Source: JBIQJD01 sp044507695
GTDB lineage: Bacteria > Bacteroidota > Ignavibacteria > Ignavibacteriales > Ignavibacteriaceae
Direction: 5' to 3'
DNA length: 64,000 bases
Assembly (NCBI GenBank): GCA_044507695.1
Contig: JBIQJD010000009.1
Coordinates: 123,166-187,165 of the forward strand
The translations under genes and the position numbers were made by a program. This document shows positions 9,452-16,875 of the stretch, piece by piece. The stretch's first letter is position 1. Each line of letters begins with the position of its first letter. The notes under the pieces were generated by a model, which searched no databases, was not told the origin of the DNA, and saw nothing but the letters and a program-made list of their open reading frames with translations.

Positions 9452-9778
9452 TCATGCAATGTATTCAACCCATTTACTGTATGCTTCGGGAATCTCAATC
9501 ATCTTATTCTTAATGTATTTTCTAAAAGCAATATTCATCCATTTTTTAGATGCATGAATATCTTTTATCTCCATAAATGTTTTACCGTTTCTCTCAGTAA
9601 ATTCGTATCCATAAATGTTTAATTGAAATGTATCCGGTTCACCAATAAGATTTATTTTCACATTTATATTTTTATTAACTGTATCCATATCAAATTCTTT
9701 TAACTCGCCAAGATCTTCAAGATAAGATTTTAAATATTTCTCAACAGCCGCAGAAATTATTTTATCTTTTATTCCCAT
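9452..9778 (-). CDS. conserved small protein of unknown function
   Basis: A 108-residue protein converging on mfd with only 8 bp between stops. It is mixed alpha/beta: an N-terminal helix (KIISAAVEKYLKSYLEDLGE), strands around VNVKINLIGEPDTFQLNIYG, and a basic helix (KKWMNIAFRKYIKNKM). No signal peptide or membrane segment. The pattern of an amphipathic beta sheet recalls small lipid-binding or LmeA-like domains, but I do not recognise the family. Confidence 0.65.
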   Translation of the reverse strand: MGIKDKIISAAVEKYLKSYLEDLGELKEFDMDTVNKNINVKINLIGEPDTFQLNIYGYEFTERNGKTFMEIKDIHASKKWMNIAFRKYIKNKMIEIPEAYSKWVEYIA

Positions 9779-9794
9779 AAAATTTTATAATATA

Positions 9795-9822
9795 AAGGAC
9801 TTTCCCATTTGGGAAAGTCCCG
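9795..9822 (-). terminator. intrinsic terminator of the outer-membrane barrel gene
   Basis: Perfect 10-bp stem GGACTTTCCC / GGGAAAGTCC with a four-base loop (9797-9820), just past the stop of the minus-strand gene at 9831. The tract after the stem on the minus strand is T-rich (TTTATATTATA) rather than a clean T-run, so efficiency is uncertain. Confidence 0.65.
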
Positions 9823-9830
9823 CAATAAGT

Positions 9831-10427
9831 CTATCTCAAACCGAATGCTAATCCTATATTAATTATATAAAAGTTACTGTTGTAATCAGTTAAAGGAACA
9901 TCATTAAGCTCGTCCCAATCATAATTTAAAAAAACGAATTTAACATCTCCTGTTAGCATAAGTTTGTCTGCCAGCGGAATTTCCGCTCCAGCACCAATAT
10001 GCCATCCAAATTTTGTTTGAGTTTGATCCGCAAGATCCATCTGCTGAAAACCCGGATCAAAATCAAAAGTTGCATTGTACCAGCCGGCACCGGCAATTCC
10101 ATACAGCATGGGGAAAGGATAAACAAGTGCTGAAGCTAATACCGGCCAGCTTCTAACAGTTATTGAACCATTGGCATATTCTTCTGTTCTGTAGTTAATT
10201 GATCCCTCAATACCAAATGCATCGCTTAATTTGGCTCTTATAAATCCACCAAACATAAATCTGCCGGCATCAGCATCTCCGGAACGTTGATATCCGATTT
10301 GAGGACCAATTCCAATACTTCCTTCACTTTTACTTTTTCTTTGCGCATTCGAATCTGATATAAAGAAAATGATGAGCAAAACAGTAAAAAATATTTTGCT
10401 CAATCTTAATGATTTCTCATAACACAT
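9831..10427 (-). CDS. outer-membrane beta-barrel protein
   Basis: A 198-residue protein with an N-terminal signal peptide ending around SDSNAQ (residue ~29) and alternating strands ending in the aromatic-rich NFYIINIGLAFGLR, as in eight-stranded porin-like OMP_b-brl proteins. Internal strands such as MFGGFIRAKLSDAFGIEGSI and WHIGAGAEIPLADKLMLTGD support an OmpX/OmpW-sized barrel. It lies 15 bp downstream of the eRF1-like gene, so it may share that transcript. Function beyond outer-membrane location is unknown. Confidence 0.8.
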   Translation of the reverse strand: MCYEKSLRLSKIFFTVLLIIFFISDSNAQRKSKSEGSIGIGPQIGYQRSGDADAGRFMFGGFIRAKLSDAFGIEGSINYRTEEYANGSITVRSWPVLASALVYPFPMLYGIAGAGWYNATFDFDPGFQQMDLADQTQTKFGWHIGAGAEIPLADKLMLTGDVKFVFLNYDWDELNDVPLTDYNSNFYIINIGLAFGLR

Positions 10428-10442
10428 AACTACCTCTTTTTG

Positions 10443-11615
10443 TTAATAACGATAAAGTGCCGCCATAGGCTTTCCATTCGGCATACGGTCAGCATCTAAA
10501 GAAAATACAATGCCGTTATGTAAGAGGGTTTGTTCTGTGGCAAGATCAATCAGATCGATGTCCTGTGGCTCAGAATTCTCGTAATTTACCTCAACTTTGT
10601 ATGTATTTGGTTCAAATTTTCCCCAGACTTTTTCATCAGGATTAATAAACAAATATAATATTCTGTTGCTGAATGAATTTTTAATTATCTCATCAACTTT
10701 ATCAGAAGCTCTCTGTGTGCCTGCATAATTTCCGTATTGATTAAGTGCGTTTTGAATATTCTCTTCTGTTTTTGATTTGATGATATCCCACGCCGCATCA
10801 CGTAATTCCTGTTCGCTTAAATCCTGAGTATTTATTTGAAGAGATTTTTCCAATATGTAAGGATATGTATTCGCTTCTTTGTAAAGTGGAATGAGATACT
10901 CAACTCCGGCAATAAGCAGAGGAGCTTTTTCTGCGTTAAGATATTTTTGCAACGATGTATCAACGAGATGAAAGAATTGCTGAATTTTTTCTTTATGAGT
11001 TGCAGCATCAAAACCAGCCTGCCCATGATATGCTGCGCCAACAGGATTTCTTCCTCCTGCAGCAGATACAGACATTGTTACAGCACTTTGGCGCAGTGAT
11101 CCGTCTTCTTCCTCCGAAGCGAAAAATTCTTCTATTGAAACTGGAACATCTTTTAATTCAATTTCATTAATTGTAAACCTGGTACTTTCAAACAGCCTGA
11201 TATTTTTTTGATTAAGTGTGAGAAGAAGAAAACGGATATTTCCATTCATCATTTTAATTAATGGACGGGTATGATAACGATCAGCAATAGAGTTTTGTTC
11301 TTCAAAATATTCCGGAATTCTATAGTATAAAAATTCTTTTGGGGAAATGAATACGGCTAAACCATCACTTTGATGATTCCAGAAATCTATATTATCAATT
11401 AATTGCTTTGCCGGGTTTAATAGTTCATCAACCTGCTGCTGCTTGAAATTATTGGTTAATAATTTTTTTTCTATTTCTCTTAATTGATTTTTAAATCTTA
11501 TATGATCTTGTTCAACTTCAGCACCTTTTCTATGAGTTGGAATATATATTGAAACAGATGGATTATTTCTTTTGCTCATCAGCTCTTTTAGTTTATCTTG
11601 ATTAAGTATATCCAT
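10443..11615 (-). CDS. bacterial eRF1-like protein (baeRF family)
   Basis: A 390-residue protein whose start PSVSIYIPTHRKGAEVEQDH (residues 19-38) matches the baeRF families, bacterial homologues of archaeal/eukaryal release factor eRF1 and Pelota. Family members are proposed to act in ribosome rescue or stress responses, but none is well characterised. The conserved core includes GNIRFLLLTLNQKNIRLFES and an eRF1 domain-3-like C-terminus. A good Shine-Dalgarno (aaggagg, minus strand) precedes the ATG. No GGQ loop is evident, so peptidyl-tRNA hydrolysis as in true release factors is not supported. Confidence 0.8.
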   Translation of the reverse strand: MDILNQDKLKELMSKRNNPSVSIYIPTHRKGAEVEQDHIRFKNQLREIEKKLLTNNFKQQQVDELLNPAKQLIDNIDFWNHQSDGLAVFISPKEFLYYRIPEYFEEQNSIADRYHTRPLIKMMNGNIRFLLLTLNQKNIRLFESTRFTINEIELKDVPVSIEEFFASEEEDGSLRQSAVTMSVSAAGGRNPVGAAYHGQAGFDAATHKEKIQQFFHLVDTSLQKYLNAEKAPLLIAGVEYLIPLYKEANTYPYILEKSLQINTQDLSEQELRDAAWDIIKSKTEENIQNALNQYGNYAGTQRASDKVDEIIKNSFSNRILYLFINPDEKVWGKFEPNTYKVEVNYENSEPQDIDLIDLATEQTLLHNGIVFSLDADRMPNGKPMAALYRY

Positions 11616-11735
11616 GTAATCCTCCTTAATGAATCATCATTGTTATCTGAATTTTTGAGTAATTGAATAATTGTCTAATTAAAGTTTTTTGAAATAATTA
11701 TCTAACTGGTTCATCACAGAAAAGATTAAATTATT

Positions 11736-11915
11736 TTAAATCTGTTTTATGTCGTTCAATAAAGTTTCTGCGGCATGAATACAACACAAACCGTGCACCC
11801 AGCTTCCCGGCAGAGTTGAGGATGAACAGTTATAAATTATATTTGATGAAATTCTGTGTGGAATGAATGAAAAAATTGGACATGTCAAAAAATTAAACTG
11901 TGCGGGACGCCGCTC
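11736..11915 (-). pseudogene. decayed C-terminal tail of a flavin-dependent oxidoreductase
   Basis: In the 318-bp space between the aldo/keto reductase and the eRF1-like gene, the minus strand has a 59-codon open frame ending TAA at 11736. It contains NIIYNCSSSTLPGSWVHGLC and then CIHAAETLLNDIKQI. The pattern LPGSWVHGLxxxxAAETLL resembles the FAD-binding C-terminus of phytoene-desaturase/amine-oxidase-like enzymes. There is no start codon and the frame closes upstream at 11916, so this is most likely the residue of a deleted gene. The rest of the gap holds nothing recognisable. Confidence 0.5.
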
Positions 11916-11934
11916 TTATTTACTCAAAACTCTT

Positions 11935-12900
11935 TCAATAAAAATACTTATCCCACCTGTGCAGTTTTAGCTTTTCGATCATCTCTGCCGAGAGGGGACC
12001 TTTTAAAACGCTTGCAATATTTGTAATTAAATGTTTTTCTTTTCGCATTCCGGGAATTACAGTTGTAACTCCTTCAAAGCTGATGATAAAACGCAGTGCA
12101 GCTTCGGGAAGTGTTTCCGCTTCATGCTGAACTTCATGTTTAATTTTTGCAGCACGCTGCTGAACTTCTTTTTTTCTTTCTCCGCCAAAGTAATAGTTTC
12201 TGAAATCACCATCAGGAAAAGATGTATCGGGATTTATATTTCCTGTAAGTGCCCCTTCATCAAACGGAACGCGCGCAATAAATGAAATATTATTCTCACA
12301 GCAGAAGGGATAAAGTTTTTCAAGTGGTTTTTGTTCAAATATATTAAAGATAACCTGGTAGCTGTCTATTAATCCGGACTTGCCTGCTTCGATTCCGTTT
12401 TCCGGTTGATGATCATTCACAGAGATTCCCCAAAATTTCACCTTACCTTCATCGCGTAGTTTTTCAATTGTATTTTTCCATTCATCTTGTTCAGCCCATT
12501 TATCATTCCACACATGAAACTGCATTAAATCTATATAATCTCTTTTAAGATTTCGGAGAGATTTTTCAACAGAGCTGATTATATAATCATCGGGAAATGA
12601 TTCCTCAAGAGTTGAATTGTCATCAGCCGGCCATTCTCTTTTTTTACTTGGAATTTTTGAAGCTATAAAAACCTGTTTACCTGATTCTTTTTCTGCTTCA
12701 CCAACTAATTGTTCACTATGCCCTTCTCCGTATGCAAGAGCAGTATCAAAAAAATTTATTCCTTCTTCAATTGCTTTGCGCAGTATTTTTTTTGATTCTT
12801 TATCATCAGCACCAATCCATTCTGATTTTCCAATTCCCCATGCACCAAATCCAAGCTGGGTAACTTTTACATCTGATTTATTAAAATTTTTTAAAATCAT
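11935..12900 (-). CDS. aldo/keto reductase
   Basis: A 321-residue NAD(P)H-dependent oxidoreductase of the AKR superfamily. The catalytic tetrad can be read as Asp and Tyr in FFDTALAYGEGHSEQLVG (near residues 50-67), Lys in FIASKIP, and His in MQFHVWND. The C-terminal cofactor region FEGVTTVIPGMRKEKHL is typical. It resembles the general stress-type AKRs that reduce aldehydes; the substrate is unknown. It is followed by the flavoprotein remnant and is monocistronic as far as can be seen. Confidence 0.9.
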   Translation of the reverse strand: MILKNFNKSDVKVTQLGFGAWGIGKSEWIGADDKESKKILRKAIEEGINFFDTALAYGEGHSEQLVGEAEKESGKQVFIASKIPSKKREWPADDNSTLEESFPDDYIISSVEKSLRNLKRDYIDLMQFHVWNDKWAEQDEWKNTIEKLRDEGKVKFWGISVNDHQPENGIEAGKSGLIDSYQVIFNIFEQKPLEKLYPFCCENNISFIARVPFDEGALTGNINPDTSFPDGDFRNYYFGGERKKEVQQRAAKIKHEVQHEAETLPEAALRFIISFEGVTTVIPGMRKEKHLITNIASVLKGPLSAEMIEKLKLHRWDKYFY

Positions 12901-13004
12901 TTTTTCACCATTTTAATTTTCTTTAAAGATAAAACTAAAAAGATAATTATGCCTTTAAGCTGACTTCAAATCACAACTTTCTGATAATAATAAAGTCTAA
13001 ATGA

Positions 13005-13103
13005 TAAACATGAAATGGAGTGAATAAAATAAGGCAGAATGATTTCCAATTTCGATCATTCTCCGCAAAAAGGGCGCTTCAATTAATGGAGCGCCTTTTT
13101 TTT
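13005..13103 (+). ncRNA. candidate small RNA ending in a strong terminator
   Basis: No plus-strand protein gene precedes the plus-strand terminator at 13073-13103. About 100 bp upstream sequence includes a 7-bp hairpin (GAATGAT/ATCATTC, 13037-13061) followed by the terminator stem and eight Ts. This hairpin-plus-terminator layout fits a short RNA transcribed divergently from the aldo/keto reductase. No promoter is certain, and the 5' end given is a guess. Confidence 0.25.
13073..13103 (+). terminator. intrinsic, probably bidirectional terminator
   Basis: Stem GGCGCTTCA/TGGAGCGCC (9 bp, one G-U pair, 5-base loop) followed by eight Ts on the plus strand; on the minus strand the stem is followed by C then five Ts. 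The stop codon of the minus-strand oxidoreductase pseudogene (13083-13085) lies in the loop, so its last codons form one arm. Confidence 0.75.
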
Positions 13104-14015
13104 ATGCAAATATTTTTTTACTTGATTTCTTTCATCTTCCTGAAGTGCAATATTAATTGCAACTGCCGCCCGCGCACCTTCGGCAGCAGCAACAATTACA
13201 AACTTCATATCCCTGGCAGCATCTCCCGCAACAAAAACTCCTTCTATTCCTGTCTCCTGTTTATTATTTGTTTTGATTGAACCGCTGCTGTTAAATTTGC
13301 AGCCGAGTTTTTCTGCAAGTGTTGATCGCTGATATTGATCTGAGCTGAAAAAGATTGCATCACGTTCAATGTCTTCTCCGTTTTTAAAAATAACTTTTTT
13401 AAGATAGCCGTTAGTACCTTCAAGTCTTTCAATTTTTTGAGTATATATTTTTATTCCTGCTGATAAAAGTTATTCAGTATCAATTTTTCTCATTGAAGAA
13501 ATTCCATCAGTACAGATTATTACATCGGAACTCCATGTTTTAATGGAAAACCCAAGAACGTATGCGGCTTTTCCATTTGCCAGTGCGGCTAATTTTTTAT
13601 CTCTTACTTCCCAACCATCACAATAGGGACAATGAAAAACACTTTTGCCGTACATGCTTTCCAGGCCCGGAATATCAGGCAGATTATCTGCAATGCCGGT
13701 AGCGATTAATATTTTTTTTGAATAGAATTTCTCATCGCTTGAATCAATTACTTCAAAATGTTTATCAGCATAATTTACTTCAACAATTTTTCTGCTTTCA
13801 ACAAGAACATCATATTTCAATAATTCTTCTCTTCCCAATTGAATAAAATCAAGCGGATTCAAACCATCCCGGGTTAAATATCCATGCATTTGTTCTGCAC
13901 GTTTATTGCGCGGCTCACCTGAATCACAAATCAAAACTTTCCTTCGTGAACGTCCCAGAATTAATCCTGCACTTAAGCCTGCGGGTCCGCCTCCAATTAT
14001 TATAACATCATACAT
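13083..14015 (-). pseudogene. thioredoxin-reductase-like FAD oxidoreductase interrupted by an in-frame stop
   Basis: The intact frame would encode about 310 residues, the normal length for thioredoxin-reductase-like NAD(P)/FAD enzymes. Visible parts in order: FAD loop IIGGGPAGLSAG at the N-terminus, redox motif HCPYCDGWE (the CxxC of this group) near residue 132, and FVAGDAARDMKFVIVAAEGA near the C-terminus. A TAA at 13470-13472 (codon 182) breaks the frame between SMRKIDTE and LLSAGIKIYTQKIERLEG; both sides stay in the same frame, so one base change (for example CAA or AAA to TAA) suffices. The break removes part of the NAD(P) domain and the second half of the FAD domain. A sequencing error is the alternative. 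Confidence 0.85.
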
Positions 14016-14171
14016 AAAATTATTTCATTGTAATTAATATGATTTAACAAAAATATGGTTCACGGATTAAATCAGGAGAATAGAAATCACAAAATTTAAA
14101 ATGAATTTGATTGTAATTATATTTTTGATAAAATAGAGTTGAACTACAGTAATACAAAAGGAGAACATACC

Positions 14172-14726
14172 ATGCAGATACCTCTGGAAGTTTATTACAA
14201 GGATGTTAATAAATCAGAATCACTCGAAAATCTGATCAGAAGTAAAGTATCTAAACTAGAAAAAGTTTGTGATCATATTACAAGCTGCAGGGTTGCAATT
14301 GAAAAACCAAATACAATCACAAGGAGAAGAAATCCTTACCGCGTAAGAATTGATTTAACAGTTCCGCCCGGACACAATGTAGTAGTTTCAAAAGAACCAT
14401 CAGATAATGAAAAAGAAGATCCATTGCCAACAGTGGTTAGAGATGCTTTTAATGCGGCTCAAAGAAGAATTAAAAAAATAGTTCAGCTTCAGAGAAAAGA
14501 TGTAAAATCACATCCCGAACAGGAAGTGCGCGCCATTGTATCAAGAATATTTCCGATGGAAGGCTACGGCTTTCTGCGCACTATAAATGGGCGTGAAATT
14601 TACTTTCACCGTAATGCGGTAGTGAATGAAGATTTTGATAGAATGCAGGAAGGAACAGGCGTTCGGTTTTTTGAAGTTGAAGGTGAGAAAGGTCCGCAGG
14701 CAAGTACTGTTCAAACGCTTGATTAA
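14172..14726 (+). CDS. ribosome hibernation factor (HPF/RaiA) fused to a cold-shock domain
   Basis: A 184-residue protein. Residues 1-~115 form the HPF/RaiA ribosome-binding fold (MQIPLEVYYKDVNKSESLEN, DAFNAAQRRIKKIVQLQRKD); residues ~128-184 form an OB-fold cold-shock domain (FPMEGYGFLRTINGREIYFH). The start was chosen at ATG 14172 because aaaggag lies nine bases upstream; a TTG at 14139 in the same frame has no such site. Family members bind 30S subunits in stationary phase; the cold-shock domain may bind RNA. It is followed by its own terminator. Confidence 0.88.
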   Translation: MQIPLEVYYKDVNKSESLENLIRSKVSKLEKVCDHITSCRVAIEKPNTITRRRNPYRVRIDLTVPPGHNVVVSKEPSDNEKEDPLPTVVRDAFNAAQRRIKKIVQLQRKDVKSHPEQEVRAIVSRIFPMEGYGFLRTINGREIYFHRNAVVNEDFDRMQEGTGVRFFEVEGEKGPQASTVQTLD

Positions 14727-14748
14727 TCAAACTGCAAGAAATTATTTT

Positions 14749-14780
14749 AAATCCCTCTTCTGATTGAAGAGGGATTTTTG
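14749..14780 (+). terminator. intrinsic terminator of the HPF-CSD gene
   Basis: Perfect 12-bp stem AAATCCCTCTTC/GAAGAGGGATTT (14749-14760 and 14766-14777) with a five-base loop tgatt; the T-run is built into the 3' arm (ATTTTTG). It starts 23 bp after the HPF-CSD stop codon. Confidence 0.85.
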
Positions 14781-14876
14781 CTGTTGTTAAATCTTAATAA
14801 TTATTTTTTTGATATTCATCAATATTAAAAGATCAGTGAATAATTAAGTTTATTCATTGGAGAAAGGAAGAATGAT

Positions 14877-15416
14877 ATGAATCTCAATGGAAAAAGAATT
14901 GCAATATTTTTAGAAAAGATGTACGAAGAATCAGAATTTTTATATCCTTATTACCGCATGAAAGAAGCCGGTGCAAAGGTTACCGTAATTGCACCAGAAG
15001 TTGCAGTTTATAAAGGTAAAAACGGTGTACCATCAAAATCTGATAAATCTATTAAAGAAGTAAATACTTCAGAATTTGATGCACTCATTATTCCCGGCGG
15101 TTATTCACCAGATCATATGAGACGCTCACCTGAAATGGTAAAGTTTGTAAGACAGATGCATGATGAAAATAAAATTGTTGCTGCAATCTGCCATGGTCCG
15201 TGGATGCTTGCTTCGGCTGGTATCCTGAAAGATACACAGGTAACAAGCTTCTTTTCTTTAAAAGATGATATTATAAATGCCGGCGGAAACTGGATTGATA
15301 AAGAAGTTGTTAATGATAATAACATAATTACCTCACGCAATCCTGATGATCTTCCGGTTTTCTGCAGAACAATAATTGAATCACTCGTTGGTAAAAAAAT
15401 GGAGGTTGAGGCATGA
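14877..15416 (+). CDS. DJ-1/PfpI family protein (type 1 glutamine amidotransferase-like)
   Basis: A 179-residue cytoplasmic protein of the DJ-1/PfpI/YhbO group. The nucleophile-elbow cysteine is Cys105 in AAICHGPWMLASAG, with the upstream ALIIPGGYSPDHMR loop that supplies the conserved acidic/Gly residues. Family members act as glyoxalase/deglycase or stress chaperones. A strong Shine-Dalgarno (ggagaaaggaag) precedes the ATG at 14877. The stop overlaps the start of the sodC-like gene by 4 bp (ATGA), which suggests joint expression under oxidative or carbonyl stress. Confidence 0.88.
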   Translation: MNLNGKRIAIFLEKMYEESEFLYPYYRMKEAGAKVTVIAPEVAVYKGKNGVPSKSDKSIKEVNTSEFDALIIPGGYSPDHMRRSPEMVKFVRQMHDENKIVAAICHGPWMLASAGILKDTQVTSFFSLKDDIINAGGNWIDKEVVNDNNIITSRNPDDLPVFCRTIIESLVGKKMEVEA

Positions 15417-16012
15417 AATTGCTTGCCGTAATTATTCTTGGATTTTTTCTTTTTTCAGGCTGTTCAGATAAATCAAACGAACACAACAGGGATGAACTTG
15501 TAAAAAAAGCTTCTGATGAAAATCCCCGCTGGCGTGATCAGGATGAAATTAAAGATGCTGAAGTTAATAAAGCTATAGCCGTTCTTCAGCCCGCTGAAGG
15601 TAAAAATGTTTCAGGCATTGTAACATTTACAAGAGAAGATAATGGAATAAAAATCGTTGCCGATATCAAAGGATTGAAACAAGGCAGACATGGTTTTCAT
15701 ATCCATGAATTTGGAGATTGCAGCGCTGCTGATTTCTCATCTGCAGGCGGACATTTTAATCCGATGCAGACTAAACATGGCGCACCAACTGATAAAGAAA
15801 GACATCCCGGAGATTTTGGAAATATTGAAGCTGATGCTTCAGGCAATGTTCATTTTGAATGGACTGACAGTGTAATTACATTCAGCGGAGTGCATTCAAT
15901 TTTAGGACATGCAGTTGTGGTACACGAAAAAGAAGATGATCTTTCCTCACAGCCATCAGGTGATGCAGGCGGCAGAGTTGCATGCGGTGTTATTGGTATA
16001 GCAAAAGAGTGA
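15413..16012 (+). CDS. sodC: Cu/Zn superoxide dismutase, lipoprotein
   Basis: A 199-residue SodC-family protein that converts superoxide to peroxide and oxygen outside the cytoplasm. The lipobox LFSGC places the lipid-anchored Cys at 17. Metal ligands can be read in HGFHIHEFGDCSAADFSSAG, the GGHFNPMQTKHG loop, HPGDFGN and ILGHAVVVHEKEDD; the C-terminal GGRVACGVIG gives the disulfide partner Cys. All copper and zinc ligands seem present. Its ATG lies within the stop of the DJ-1-like gene. Confidence 0.92.
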   Translation: MKLLAVIILGFFLFSGCSDKSNEHNRDELVKKASDENPRWRDQDEIKDAEVNKAIAVLQPAEGKNVSGIVTFTREDNGIKIVADIKGLKQGRHGFHIHEFGDCSAADFSSAGGHFNPMQTKHGAPTDKERHPGDFGNIEADASGNVHFEWTDSVITFSGVHSILGHAVVVHEKEDDLSSQPSGDAGGRVACGVIGIAKE

Positions 16013-16028
16013 TGCTTTATTCTGCCGG

Positions 16029-16760
16029 ATGAGAAAGAAAATTCATATTGGTACTTCAGGATGGAATTATAAACACTGGATTGGAAAATTCTATCCTGAA
16101 GATCTTAAACAAAAAGATTGGCTTCAGTTTTATATTGATAAAGGTTTGCACACCGTAGAATTAAATAATCCTTTCTATCATCTGCCAACAAAAAAAACTT
16201 TTGAAAACTGGAACAAACAGGCTCCGCGAGATTTCATCTTTGCAGTTAAAGCAAGCAGATATATAACTCACATGAAAAAGCTGCTTGAACCGGAAAAATC
16301 ATTAAAGAATTTTATTTCCAATGTTAAAGGATTAAATGAAAAATTGGGTCCTGTTTTATTCCAGCTTCCGCCGCGGTGGAAGTACAACAGCAGCAGATTT
16401 AAAGAATTTCTTCAGTCACTGCCGGAAAATTTCAGGTACACTTTTGAATTCCGCAATGAAACCTGGTGGAACGATGAAGCGCTGAATCTTTTAAATGAAT
16501 ATAAATGCGCCTTCTGCATATTTGAACTTGCCGGACAGATTACTCCAAATGAAGTTACAACTGATTTTGTATATGTAAGACTTCATGGTCCGGGCAATAA
16601 ATATCAGGGAAAGTATGATACAAAGACTTTAACAACCTGGAAGAACAATTTTTTGAAATGGCATCAGCAAAAAAAAGCAGTGTACTGCTATTTTGATAAT
16701 GATGACAGCGCTTACGCTGCAGAAAATGCAATTGAATTAAACGAAATGATTAATGAGTAA
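16029..16760 (+). CDS. DUF72 family protein (YecE-like)
   Basis: A 243-residue protein of the DUF72 TIM-barrel family. Diagnostic segments are IHIGTSGWNYKHWIGKFYPE at the N-terminus, the NNPFYHLPTKKTFENW stretch, FQLPPRWKYN, and the C-terminal YCYFDNDDSAYAAENA. The biochemical role of the family is not established. It follows sodC by 16 bp on the same strand and may be its cotranscribed neighbour. Confidence 0.9.
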   Translation: MRKKIHIGTSGWNYKHWIGKFYPEDLKQKDWLQFYIDKGLHTVELNNPFYHLPTKKTFENWNKQAPRDFIFAVKASRYITHMKKLLEPEKSLKNFISNVKGLNEKLGPVLFQLPPRWKYNSSRFKEFLQSLPENFRYTFEFRNETWWNDEALNLLNEYKCAFCIFELAGQITPNEVTTDFVYVRLHGPGNKYQGKYDTKTLTTWKNNFLKWHQQKKAVYCYFDNDDSAYAAENAIELNEMINE

Positions 16761-16875
16761 TAGTGGAATAAAATTTTAAAACCTATATATTAACCTTCCG
16801 TTAAAAAGATTTCATTTATAATGAAATATCCTGGCGCAGTTATTTCATAATTTAATCCCAGCATCATTAAAAATT

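Noticed and set aside
13470..13472. Reading the internal TAA as selenocysteine or another recoding event
   Set aside because: Selenocysteine uses TGA, and no stem-loop of that kind is obvious next to it; a nonsense mutation is simpler.
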